Assembly (NCBI GenBank): GCA_030432035.1
Contig: JAUIHO010000021.1
Coordinates: 1 to 35,742 of the forward strand
Source of the DNA: Phycisphaerae bacterium
GTDB taxonomy: Bacteria > Planctomycetota > Phycisphaerae > UBA1845 > UTPLA1
Direction: 5' to 3'
DNA: 35,742 nt
The notes beneath the pieces are model-generated. The model was not told the DNA's origin and searched no databases. It worked only from the letters and a program-made list of their open reading frames with translations. Numbering within the stretch: position 1 is the stretch's first letter; each line of letters starts with the position of its first letter. This document shows, piece by piece, positions 25,301-32,879 of this stretch. The position numbers and the translations under genes were made by a program.

Positions 25301-26579
25301 GGAAGGCGAAACCGAAGGTCATGAAATCGACGTTTACGTCGACGGGCTTCTGGCCGCCAAGAACGTCGTACTTACGACCGACACCTTGTTGCGGGAACCG
25401 CGCATGGGATCGGGTATCGGCTCTGGCGGACCCGAAGGTTACTACGACGACTACTGCCTCTACACCGGCCCCGCCGTTTTCCCGGCATTGCCGGCAACAC
25501 CCCCAACCGTCGTCACGCCGCTTGAAGCAGACGACACGACTGTCACCGTCGAAGGCGTCAGCGCTTCGGCTTCGTTGGTCACGGTGTACGCCAATGGTTC
25601 GCCGATCGGCAGCATCGATCCGTTGGGTGCCGACACGGTCGCCGTACCCGTAACTGCGCTGGTGCAGTTCGACATTATTACGGCCACGCAAACGACGTCC
25701 TCGGAAAGCGTGCCGTCGAGCGGACTCGAAGTCGGTAAGGGCAATGGAGACATCTTCCTGTCGATCGGTATTCGCGAAACCGGCGACGCCGGCCCTCTCG
25801 GTTCGCCGGGTAGCGGCACCGGCTCGCTCGAATGGATCGGTACGGCATCGTCGTTGAACGGTGCGCCGCAAGGTCAGCCCGTCAGCCCGCAAGCTGGTTG
25901 GCAGACCATCACGTTCGACCCGTCGATCGCTACCGGCTTCACCGGAGACGGCATCATCGACGGCACGCGCGGCGTGCTCGAGCACCTCGCCATCTCGGTC
26001 GATTCGACATCGCCCAATCGCAGCACGGGTGCCTACGAAATCTTCATCGACAACGTGATCAACGTCGGTGCGGGTGCGGGCGGTTCCGACTTTGTGATTG
26101 CCGACTTCGAAGGCGCGCCGCTCGATGGCGAAGCGCTCTTCCAAGAGCCGGGCAACTCGGGTTCGACATCCGGCAACGCCGTATTCCCGCCCGACTTCAG
26201 CCAGACGGTCGCCGTGGGTAACCCCGGTCAGTCGCAATCGCTCGGTTGGTTCTGGGTCGACACGACGGCTCAGCGCTGGCTGCGCGTTACGACCGGTGCC
26301 GTTGCAACGACGCCGTCACCGATCATCGATCTGACGCGCCCGATTCAGCTCGACATCCTGATTCAGGATGCACCGTCGTGTGCGTTGAACGGTGACGTCA
26401 ATGGCGACGGCCTTGTCGATCTAAACGACATCGATGCATACGTGCTGGCGTTGCTCGACCCGACCGAGTTTGCGGTTCAATACCCTGCCGGTTGTATCGA
26501 CAACGCAGACGTCAACAACAGCGGCACCGCCGACGGCGCCGACAGTCAACCGTTCGTTAACCTGCTGCTCACGCCGTAA
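22380..26579 (+). CDS. Large secreted mosaic beta-domain protein with dockerin tail
   Basis: The 1399-residue protein has a signal peptide (MYRRLTIVAVAALSLMIARS). I see two recurrent half-modules, called A (DFE... W.R..T) and B (IG.RETG ... GDG..DGTRGVLEH), and Ig-like units beginning PPTV or similar. Approximate order by residue: A 30-125, B 137-262, Ig 270-355, B 361-467, A 472-560, Ig 570-650, Ig 652-735, Ig 737-818, a concanavalin/LamG-like domain 824-1030, Ig 1040-1113, B 1123-1230, A 1237-1328, then a type I dockerin-like tail 1333-1399 (DVNGDGLVDLNDID and ADVNNSGTADGAD). B copies at 22938-23110 and 25830-26010 share GFTGDG and DGTRGVLEH. CAGGAG lies before the ATG at 22380; the frame opens earlier but crosses the terminator hairpin. 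No catalytic residues were recognised; adhesion or carbohydrate binding is the likely role. Confidence 0.88.
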   Translation: MYRRLTIVAVAALSLMIARSADAQFFSPLVDFESLPIEDPQLSQEMFRIPQTAPTTEAFIVANTTGTFDSNAAFRSDDFTVSGSSSLKVTFEWVDETDPDAWVRFQTINGEIWPNPSIHLGGKVRFKILNVGNFFDGQFGICIGVRETGVSVPQFEDGGFTGDIEWIGVSGTVGTDPDIRPVPVATVPVSISSLLVEFDLATGNVSTGPDEFNLTNLGGGIAGFTGDGVLDGTRGVLEHIAIVNLSGDSNPNMEFYLDEIQAEAPEADPVFPPTVQSPIIQGDTTITVDDLLSTADQVTLFRDGMMVQTLPVVDPNNPIEFTIAPAAVAGECFTATQRESVSGDTSIPSAEVCTLPAAATYTFNICIDENGSNCSLDWEMVPAASRSTAPNGEIAPNGQIIFPNNAAWQTINIPLDVPGLTTPWLGGDGVVAPGGTGVYSIESMWFTSLGGADATGTQEVYLDAIEALDGGGSVIATIHNYEDGINYMSGARGQSTSLFTASALSTAASFDGSTSKRLEWSYPSTNPTETIAGYNAIGFACGTAPTFPDSTVTVRVRMLARTQYTGSAPQPAISAPIVGNQTTVRVLNDPSATAVQLYINGVAEGGPVLPSGPETDFAGLTLAPNDSVSATQVVSSETSDFALPVVVAAQPFPPTVQPGLVPLNTEVTVTGVADGQFATASLVEVFVNSMLAGSAVPAGDTVAVTVPSLNTNDVVEARQTVNGATSNFSAPVTVGFSAPTIYYPPAAGDTSVTVTGIDPTATDVTILVDAVPTTVAYDAMIEPFVVTVPALTAGQQIVARYSQGPIDSGDSTPETVSNNATTEVFCDDFEYASQAAFDAVWSPIATQMILSNDRNTTTGGMSSAFAPDRSYRSSPGVFPGVQGTDLDPAVFSINILDPSGGTGINQYADINDLTSDFFLAEIGMTNFGTGNPQTHYNCRLVGNGGADWFNLNQFDGPLRSAGWHNFVMIFKGPPEGETEGHEIDVYVDGLLAAKNVVLTTDTLLREPRMGSGIGSGGPEGYYDDYCLYTGPAVFPALPATPPTVVTPLEADDTTVTVEGVSASASLVTVYANGSPIGSIDPLGADTVAVPVTALVQFDIITATQTTSSESVPSSGLEVGKGNGDIFLSIGIRETGDAGPLGSPGSGTGSLEWIGTASSLNGAPQGQPVSPQAGWQTITFDPSIATGFTGDGIIDGTRGVLEHLAISVDSTSPNRSTGAYEIFIDNVINVGAGAGGSDFVIADFEGAPLDGEALFQEPGNSGSTSGNAVFPPDFSQTVAVGNPGQSQSLGWFWVDTTAQRWLRVTTGAVATTPSPIIDLTRPIQLDILIQDAPSCALNGDVNGDGLVDLNDIDAYVLALLDPTEFAVQYPAGCIDNADVNNSGTADGADSQPFVNLLLTP

Positions 26580-26603
26580 GGCGATGACGGTAGATTGACA
26601 CGA

Positions 26604-26632
26604 TTAACGCGGCATTGATGATGCCGCGTTAA
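26604..26632. repeat. 12-bp perfect hairpin after the mosaic gene
   Basis: TTAACGCGGCAT (26604-26615) and its exact reverse complement (26621-26632) are separated by five bases. It lies 25 bases past the stop codon and has no T-run. It probably forms a 3'-UTR hairpin ahead of the true terminator at 26676. Confidence 0.6.
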
Positions 26633-26675
26633 ATCAATCGTTCGCGGTTGGTTGAAAATCAAGTTGAAAGCACAG

Positions 26676-26705
26676 GGCCGCCCACAATGGGCGGCCTCTT
26701 TTTTT
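26676..26705 (+). terminator. Intrinsic terminator of the mosaic gene
   Basis: GGCCGCCCA (26676-26684), loop CAA and TGGGCGGCC (26688-26696) form a perfect 9-bp stem followed by TCTTTTTTT. This is a textbook rho-independent terminator about 100 bases past the stop codon at 26579. Confidence 0.92.
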
Positions 26706-26899
26706 CCATTATAAAATGAAGACACTGTAATATTTGCGTTTCTCGCTATTACAAACAATCATAGATTGCTGTTTCGGAAACACGTAATTTTTCACGCTTC
26801 ATTCTGTTAGTATGTCGATCGAAGTCTGATTCCATACTCGAATCGTGAAGGCGATGGGAAAGTACAAAGCCTAGCATTAACTTGAGCCGGAGATTAATC

Positions 26900-28480
26900 A
26901 TGCATTGCGTACCTCAAAAAAAGCACCTTTATGCCCCAGCATATCTTGTCTTAGCATTGGCCCTCACCTTTCTTCACGTTCACTTGGTTAACGCGCAAGA
27001 CTGCAACGGCAATGGCATTCTGGACGTATGCGACATCGATTGCAGTGCCTTTTCGGTTTGTGACCAACCTGGCTGCGGCATGAGCCAAGACTGTAACGGC
27101 AATGGCATACCCGATGAGTGCGATCCGTTAATCGCCTTTTCCGATGAACGGACAATCTCAACCAGTTGCGATGAAGCATTTTCAGTATTCAGCGCCGACT
27201 TGGATGGTGACGGCGATGCTGACGTCGTTTCTGCTTCACTACGCGACGACAAAATCGCATGGTTTGAAAACACCGACGGACTCGGGAGCTTCGGTGCCGA
27301 GCAGATCATCACAACTGCCGCGGACGGCGCAAATTCTGTGTTCGTTGCCGACTTGGATGGCGATGGTGACGCCGATGTGCTCTCCGCATCCTTGTGGGAC
27401 GACACGATTGCCTGGTACGAAAATACCGATGGTCTCGGTAGCTTCGGGTCTCAGCGCGTTATCACCAACATTGCCGACGGCGCAATCGATGTCTTTGCGG
27501 CGGATTTGGACGGTGACCAAGATAACGATGTCATTTCCGCATCGCGCGAAGATGACACCATTGCTTGGTATGAAAATATGGACGGCCTTGGGACCTTCGG
27601 TACATCGCACGTCATTTCAACCAACGCAGATTATGTGCTAGCGATTCACATCGCAGATTTAGACGGAGATAATGACAACGACATTATCTCCGCTTCTGCT
27701 GTCGATGGTGTCATCGGCTGGTTTGAGAATCTTGATGGACTGGGGACGTTCGGTAATCGTCAAATCATTAATCCCGGTGGTGCTGGCGGGACAACCACGG
27801 TGTATGCCGCCGATTTGGACGGTGACGGTGACATGGATGTCTTATCGTCGTCGGGCAGCATCAATGGCATCATCCTTTGGTATGAAAACATCGACGGCGA
27901 AGGCAACTTCAACAGTATCCAAGCCATTGCTTCGAACATTGATGGTCTTTGGTCTGTAATTGCGGAAGATTTGGATAACGATAATGACGTCGACGTCCTT
28001 TATGCAGACAAACGGAGAGATAGGATTGCTTGGTTCGAGAATGTCGACGGACTGGCTAGCTTTGGTCCCGAACAAGTCATTTCTAGTAGTGCCGAAGGAG
28101 CAGTAGCGGTGTTTACCGCAGACCCTGATGGTGACGGCGATATTGACGTATTCTCGGCATCTTCGCGAAGCGACAAGATCGCTTGGTATGAGAATATGAC
28201 TAATGATTGCAATGCGAACACCATCCCCGACGAATGCGAACCCGACGCCGACGATGACGGCATCCCGGACGACTGCGACTTACCCTGCGGCAGCTTGCAA
28301 CTCGGTGACGTCGACGGCAGCGGCACCGTCAACCTTGCCGATGTCGGCACGTTTGCGACCGCCGTGCTCGACCCCACATCGCTAACGGGCGATCCACTTT
28401 GCGCCGCCGACATCAACCAAGACGACAACGTTAACGGTGCGGATATCCAGGACTTTGTGAATCTGGTGCTTGCACCATAG
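26900..28480 (+). CDS. Secreted VCBS/FG-GAP repeat protein with dockerin tail
   Basis: The 526-residue protein has an N-terminal signal peptide (hydrophobic YLVLALALTFLHVHLVNA). Two Cys-containing calcium-type motifs follow (QDCNGNGILDVCD and QDCNGNGIPDECD). Then come seven VCBS/FG-GAP-like repeats of about 51 residues, each with ADLDGDGDADV-type calcium loops and IAWYEN..DGLG.FG. A third Cys motif (NDCNANTIPDECE) leads to a type I dockerin-like tail (GDVDGSGTVNLADV and ADINQDDNVNGADI). Such repeats build calcium-stabilised beta propellers at the cell surface. The ATG at 26900 has CCGGAG eight bases upstream; a TTG at 26882 is also in frame but lacks a better ribosome site. The repeat part uses more A/T-ending codons than the mosaic gene upstream. 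Confidence 0.9.
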   Translation: MHCVPQKKHLYAPAYLVLALALTFLHVHLVNAQDCNGNGILDVCDIDCSAFSVCDQPGCGMSQDCNGNGIPDECDPLIAFSDERTISTSCDEAFSVFSADLDGDGDADVVSASLRDDKIAWFENTDGLGSFGAEQIITTAADGANSVFVADLDGDGDADVLSASLWDDTIAWYENTDGLGSFGSQRVITNIADGAIDVFAADLDGDQDNDVISASREDDTIAWYENMDGLGTFGTSHVISTNADYVLAIHIADLDGDNDNDIISASAVDGVIGWFENLDGLGTFGNRQIINPGGAGGTTTVYAADLDGDGDMDVLSSSGSINGIILWYENIDGEGNFNSIQAIASNIDGLWSVIAEDLDNDNDVDVLYADKRRDRIAWFENVDGLASFGPEQVISSSAEGAVAVFTADPDGDGDIDVFSASSRSDKIAWYENMTNDCNANTIPDECEPDADDDGIPDDCDLPCGSLQLGDVDGSGTVNLADVGTFATAVLDPTSLTGDPLCAADINQDDNVNGADIQDFVNLVLAP

Positions 28481-28500
28481 GCACGACAGGCGAACGGTGT

Positions 28501-28517
28501 GCACTTCTCTGAAGTGC
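28501..28517. repeat. 7-bp perfect hairpin after the VCBS gene
   Basis: GCACTTC, loop TCT and GAAGTGC form a perfect stem 21 bases past the stop codon at 28480. No T-run follows, so intrinsic termination is uncertain; it may mark a 3' end by another mechanism. Confidence 0.4.
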
Positions 28518-28531
28518 CGCCCAACCCAAAC

Positions 28532-28559
28532 TTGACCCGATCTTGGCACCTTTGATAAT
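28532..28559 (+). promoter_or_regulatory. Sigma-70-like promoter of tRNA-Gly
   Basis: TTGACC (28532-28537) and GATAAT (28554-28559) are spaced by 16 bases and lie 28 bases before the tRNA 5' end, which fits a short leader. It matches the vegetative consensus well. Confidence 0.75.
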
Positions 28560-28586
28560 GTTACGCCGATGGTGCTAGCGCCAGTC

Positions 28587-28658
<72 letters not shown>

Positions 28659-28701
28659 ATACTTTCAAACTATCGAACCGGCTCTAATTCACCAAATAAG
28701 A

Positions 28702-28728
28702 AAAGCCCGCGAACGCTTCGCGGGCTTT
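28702..28728. terminator. Bidirectional intrinsic terminator
   Basis: AAAGCCCGCGAA, loop CGC and TTCGCGGGCTTT form a perfect 12-bp stem. TTTCTTG follows on the plus strand, ending the tRNA-Gly transcript. On the minus strand TTTTCTTATTT follows, ending the acyl-CoA dehydrogenase transcript, whose stop codon is 35 bases away. Confidence 0.9.
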
Positions 28729-28762
28729 CTTGTATCTCATCGATAATTGCTTTGGCAAAGGC

Positions 28763-29971
28763 CTAAACGTTCCGAACCCGCTCCGGATCCTTTATCAACG
28801 AGGCGGCGATCGTCACGCGCTGCATTTCGCTCGTGCCTTCGTAAATCTCGGTGATCTTCGCATCGCGCATATAGCGTTCGACTTCGCTTTCGCGACAGTA
28901 GCCCATGCCGCCAAAGATTTGGATCGCATTGTTCGCACAGAACGTTGCCGTTTCGGAGGCAAACACCTTTGCCATCGCCGGCACGTACACATTGATCTTA
29001 CCGGCGGCCTTGAGTGCGGCTCCCTTGTAGATGAGCGCTCGCGATGCGGCCACGCGCGTCGCCATGTCGGCAATCTTCCATTGAATCGCCTGATAGTCGC
29101 CGATCGGGTTGCCGAACTGCTTGCGTTCGCGGGCATAATCTATCGCGCGATCCAACGCCGCCTGTGCGATACCGAGCGCCTGCGCCGCGATGCCGATGCG
29201 ACCGCCGTCGATGGCGTGCAGCGCGATGCTCAAACCGCGCCCGCGCTCGCCCAACAGGGCCGATTTCGGAACGCGACAATTGTCAAAAATCAGCTCAGTC
29301 GTGCTGCTCGAGCGAATGCCCAACTTATCTTCGTGCTTACCGACTGTGATGCCGGGCGTGTTTTTCGGCACGAGCAACGCCGATGCGTTGCGCTTGTCGG
29401 AATCTTCCGTGCGAACGTAAAGCAGAATCAAATCGGCCTCGGCGCCGTTGGTAACCCACAGCTTCGTGCCATTGATCACCCACTCGTCGCCTTCGAGCAC
29501 GGCACGACACTTCATCGCGCCCGCGTCCGAACCGGAACCCGCTTCGCTTAGGCTAAAGCAGTTCAACACTTCGCCCGCCGCCATCTTCGGCAGCCAGTGC
29601 GATTTCTGTTCGTCGGTGCCGTATTTCACGATCGGATCGACCACCAACGAGTTCTGCACGCTGTTGATCACGCCCAACGCCGCATCGGCATAGGAAAGTT
29701 CTTCGACGATGATTGTCGACGCAATCGCATCGAGCCCGGCGCCGCCGTATTGCTCGGGAATGCAAATGCCGAGGTAACCCATCTCGCCGAGTTGCTTCAC
29801 GATATCGTGCGGAAACGCCCCGTCGATGTCGCGCTGCATCGCGCCCGGCGCGACGACGTTACGGGCGAAATCGCGAATGCTGTCGCGGAGCATGATGTGG
29901 TCTTCGCTCAGCTCGTAGCCGAACGGAATACCCTCGGCAAGATACGGATACGGGTCAGTCATCTGAGTCAT
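28763..29971 (-). CDS. Acyl-CoA dehydrogenase
   Basis: The 402-residue length is normal for the family. It shows ACAD signatures: the FAD-contact block CFSLSEAGSGSDAG (about 138-151), LWVTNGAEADL, and a C-terminal GGMGYCRESEVERYMRDAK then IYEGTSEMQR. Glu378 in YEGT aligns with the catalytic base of short- and medium-chain enzymes. The enzyme introduces an alpha-beta double bond into acyl-CoA and passes electrons to ETF. An ATG at 29962 is an alternative start nine bases in. It follows a second ACAD by 104 bases on the same strand and ends at a terminator. Chain-length or branched-chain specificity cannot be decided. Confidence 0.93.
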   Translation of the reverse strand: MTQMTDPYPYLAEGIPFGYELSEDHIMLRDSIRDFARNVVAPGAMQRDIDGAFPHDIVKQLGEMGYLGICIPEQYGGAGLDAIASTIIVEELSYADAALGVINSVQNSLVVDPIVKYGTDEQKSHWLPKMAAGEVLNCFSLSEAGSGSDAGAMKCRAVLEGDEWVINGTKLWVTNGAEADLILLYVRTEDSDKRNASALLVPKNTPGITVGKHEDKLGIRSSSTTELIFDNCRVPKSALLGERGRGLSIALHAIDGGRIGIAAQALGIAQAALDRAIDYARERKQFGNPIGDYQAIQWKIADMATRVAASRALIYKGAALKAAGKINVYVPAMAKVFASETATFCANNAIQIFGGMGYCRESEVERYMRDAKITEIYEGTSEMQRVTIAASLIKDPERVRNV

Positions 29972-30075
29972 CTCTAATGGGCTCCGCTGTAATCCATCGC
30001 AATACTGCGCTGCGTGTTTATTTTCATTGCCGCGGTAATCGAGTGCGGCAGGTTGTTCTTAAGAATCGAATCGGC

Positions 30076-31242
30076 CTAGCTGGCTGCGCGACGAGCGTAT
30101 TCACCGCGGGCAATCAACATGCGCTGCACTTCGCTCGAACCTTCGCCGATCTCGCAAAGCTTCGCGTCGCGCACCAATCGCTCGACGCACACATCCTTGG
30201 TGTAACCGGCACCGCCGTGGATTTGAATCGACTCCCACCCCACGCGCGAGGCCATCTCCGATGCGTACAGCTTAGCAATCGAACTCAACTGCTTATCCGG
30301 GGTGCCCGCGTCGTGTGTGCATGCGGCCTGTCGCACCAGAATGCGTGCGACTTCCACTTGCGTTTCCATATCCGCCAGCTTCAACTGAATCGCCTGATGG
30401 CCGTGCAGCGGCTTGCCCATGCTTTGGCGTTCGGCAGCGTACTTGATCGCTTCTTCCAAACAGCCGCGTCCCAAGCCGACCGACAGCGAGCCGATCGTGC
30501 AGCGACCGCGATCGAGCACGCGCAACGCATCGATGTAGCCTTCGTTGAACGTGCCACAGAGATTTTCTTCCGGGATTTCGCAATTCTCAAAATTGACCGG
30601 CACCGTATCGCTCGCGCGCATGCCCATTTTGTCTTCGGGCTCCCCAATGATCACGCCGGGGCGATCGCGCTCCACGATAAATCCAGAGATCGTACGCGCG
30701 CCGCGCTTGCCGATTTCGGTGCGTGCCATCACGACAAACACACCGGCACGCTTGGCGTTCGTGATCCAGAATTTCCGACCGTTTAACTTCCAGCCGGTCG
30801 CCGTTTTTTCGGCGCGCGTCGTCAGCGCTTCCGCGTCGGTCCCGCAATCCGGCTCGCTCAAACACCAAGAGCCGATTACTTCGCCCGTTGCCAGCTTCGG
30901 CAACCATTCGGCCTGTTGTTGTTCGTTACCGGCCAAGCGGATATGCGTCGTGCACAAGCCCGAATGTGCGGCGATAAACAACGCCGTCGACCCGCACCAG
31001 CGAGCGATTTCTTCGACGATGACGGTCATCCCGAGCAGGCCCTGACCCGAGCCGCCGAATTGCTCCGGCACCGTCACGCCGAGCAGGCCCGCCTGCCCCA
31101 TCGCCTGAATCACCTCATCGGGAATCCACTTTTCATCGTCCCACTTGCGCGCGTGCGGCGCAATTTGTTCTTCCGCGAATTTCCGTGCCAAATCCCGAAA
31201 AGCCGCAAGGTCTTCGGTCAGCTCAAAGTTCATCGTTGCCAT
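30076..31242 (-). CDS. Acyl-CoA dehydrogenase (second paralogue)
   Basis: The 388-residue protein has ACAD blocks WCLSEPDCGTDAEAL, FWITNAKRAGVF, IQIHGGAGYTKDVCVERL and GEGSSEVQRMLIARG. Glu367 is in the position of the usual catalytic base. It is clearly paralogous to the downstream gene but diverged, so the two probably act on different acyl-CoAs. GAGAGA lies a little upstream of the ATG at 31242; a second ATG nine bases in is possible. It lies between mqnE-like and the first ACAD on one strand with 188- and 104-base gaps, so a shared transcript is possible but not certain. Confidence 0.93.
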   Translation of the reverse strand: MATMNFELTEDLAAFRDLARKFAEEQIAPHARKWDDEKWIPDEVIQAMGQAGLLGVTVPEQFGGSGQGLLGMTVIVEEIARWCGSTALFIAAHSGLCTTHIRLAGNEQQQAEWLPKLATGEVIGSWCLSEPDCGTDAEALTTRAEKTATGWKLNGRKFWITNAKRAGVFVVMARTEIGKRGARTISGFIVERDRPGVIIGEPEDKMGMRASDTVPVNFENCEIPEENLCGTFNEGYIDALRVLDRGRCTIGSLSVGLGRGCLEEAIKYAAERQSMGKPLHGHQAIQLKLADMETQVEVARILVRQAACTHDAGTPDKQLSSIAKLYASEMASRVGWESIQIHGGAGYTKDVCVERLVRDAKLCEIGEGSSEVQRMLIARGEYARRAAS

Positions 31243-31430
31243 ATCGTGTTGTGTCTCTCTGATGCGTCTGGAAACGAAATGCTGGGATTCCCCACCGCAT
31301 TACCGCCAAAATTGAAACAGTTTGATTTTATGCGTAATGCCTTGTCAGTCAAAGCATTGCCGCAATTTTGAAACTAGTGGCGCTAACGAAATACATCGAA
31401 GTAAACCGTTTTCGCAAACGCGCGACCAAG

Positions 31431-32675
31431 CTAGTCGGCAATCGACCATGCCGCCCCGTCGCGGCGCACGCGGCGGTAAAGTGTTTCGCGCTCGATTGGG
31501 TCGAACCCGGCTTCGTGAATCAAACGCTTCAACGCGTCCACGGTCAATTCCTGGTGACGATTGCCGCTGCCGCCTTCGCGCTTGGTGATGTCGTATTGCA
31601 CGACCGTGCCGTCGATATCGTCTACGCCCCACGATAACGACATCTGCGCGAGCTTCGCCGACTGCATAATCCAAAACGCTTTGATGTGCGAGATGTTGTC
31701 GAGCATCAGGCGACTGATCGCCAGCGTCTTCAAATCGTCCAACCCTGTCGGCCCGGGGCGATCGTCAAACTCGCTGCCGTCGGGAATAAACGAGAGCGGA
31801 ATGAAACAATTAAAGGCCGCCTTACCGCGCGACAACGACTCATCCTGATGTTCGCGAATCTTCATCATGTGCGTCACGCGCTCGGCCGGTCGTTCGATAT
31901 GACCGTAGAGCATCGTCGCATTGGACGGAATACCCAAATCGTGCGCGTTGCGATGCACGTCGAACCAGCCCTGCTCGCCGACCTTATTGCGAAACGCTTC
32001 ATCATGTACGCGGTCGTCGAAGATTTCCGCCCCGCCACCCGGCAAGCTGCCCAAGCCCGCGTCGCGCAGTTGCGTTAACACTTCCGCAATCGACAGCCGC
32101 GGCTTTGAGATGCGACCGAAGTGAATAATCTCGATAGCGGTAAACGCTTTGATGTGCAACGCTGGAGCCGCTTCACGAATAGCGCGACACATGTCTAAAT
32201 AGTAATCGAATGGTAACTTCGGATGCAGGCCGCCGACGATGTGTACTTCCGTCGCGCCGTAGTCGGCCGCGGCCTTAGCCTGTTCGGCGATGTCTTCCAC
32301 CGAGTACTCGTATTCATCCGCCGGTGCGTCGTGCAACAACGACAGATGCAAATCGCCGCCGGTTGTGGCTGCGAGCTTGTCTCCGTTTCCGCCGCTCACT
32401 TGTTGCGCCGCGTCTTTGCCCGTCGGGTAGGGTCGATAGAACGAACAGAACTTGCAGCGCAACACGCAGTAGTTCGAATAGTTGATATGACGGTTGATGT
32501 TGTAATAGGTCGCGCGACCGTGTAGGCGGCGGCGCACCTCGTCGGCCAAGCGCCCGATGGTGAAGATGTCGGGCGACTCGAACAGCCGCACGCCATCTTC
32601 GTAACTCAGTCGCTCACCGGCACGCACGCGAGCGGCAATGTCGTCCAGGCCTGGTTGGGTCTTGGTCGTGATCAT
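31431..32675 (-). CDS. mqnE: Aminofutalosine synthase-like radical SAM enzyme
   Basis: The 414-residue protein has the radical SAM cluster motif CVLRCKFC (Cys70, Cys74, Cys77) in the context INYSNYCVLRCKFCSFYR. It also has HIVGGLHPKLPFDYY, KAFTAIEIIHF, SLPGGGAEIFDDRVHD and SNATMLYGHIE, matching MqnE of the futalosine route to menaquinone better than MqnC. MqnE joins an adenosyl radical to 3-(1-carboxyvinyl)oxybenzoate. About 38 residues between the cluster motif and the second strand (85-122, Gly/Asp-rich) are longer than usual. The frame stays open to 32783 but that would enter the tRNA-Arg gene; ATG at 32675 is used though its ribosome site is weak. MqnC is the main alternative. Confidence 0.85.
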   Translation of the reverse strand: MITTKTQPGLDDIAARVRAGERLSYEDGVRLFESPDIFTIGRLADEVRRRLHGRATYYNINRHINYSNYCVLRCKFCSFYRPYPTGKDAAQQVSGGNGDKLAATTGGDLHLSLLHDAPADEYEYSVEDIAEQAKAAADYGATEVHIVGGLHPKLPFDYYLDMCRAIREAAPALHIKAFTAIEIIHFGRISKPRLSIAEVLTQLRDAGLGSLPGGGAEIFDDRVHDEAFRNKVGEQGWFDVHRNAHDLGIPSNATMLYGHIERPAERVTHMMKIREHQDESLSRGKAAFNCFIPLSFIPDGSEFDDRPGPTGLDDLKTLAISRLMLDNISHIKAFWIMQSAKLAQMSLSWGVDDIDGTVVQYDITKREGGSGNRHQELTVDALKRLIHEAGFDPIERETLYRRVRRDGAAWSIAD

Positions 32676-32756
32676 ATCAATGGAAATATAGATGAAATGC
32701 CGCCGGAATGCAGACGCCACCGGCAGGCAGCGGGCGGATTTGAAAGCAGAGAAAAA

Positions 32757-32830
32757 CGACCCCGAGTCGATTCGAACGACCAACCTCAGCCTTCGCAGGG
32801 CTGCGCTCTATCCAATTGAGCTACGGGGTC
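32757..32830 (-). tRNA. tRNA-Arg, anticodon GCG
   Basis: A 74-base cloverleaf on the minus strand: acceptor GACCCCG/CGGGGTC, D-arm GCTC..GAGC with A20 (TTGGATA), anticodon stem CAGCC/GGCTG with loop CTGCGAA, and T-arm GGTCG TTCGAAT CGACT. The anticodon GCG reads CGC and, by wobble, CGU. Bacteria usually carry ACG here, with A34 converted to inosine. The discriminator is G, CCA is not encoded, and TTTTTCTC follows the 3' end. Confidence 0.93.
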
Positions 32831-32851
32831 AATAACAACGCCGAATCCAGA

Positions 32852-32879
32852 AGTTTAGATCGGTTCCGAAACATGTCAA
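32852..32879 (-). promoter_or_regulatory. Sigma-70-like promoter of tRNA-Arg
   Basis: On the minus strand TTGACA (32879-32874) and TAAACT (32857-32852) are spaced by 16 bases and lie 21 bases before the tRNA 5' end. The perfect -35 box and the position support it. The transcript might continue into mqnE. Confidence 0.7.

Noticed and set aside
32676..32783. N-terminal extension of the MqnE-like protein from an ATG at 32783
   Set aside because: It would start inside the tRNA-Arg gene and adds a segment without family similarity.
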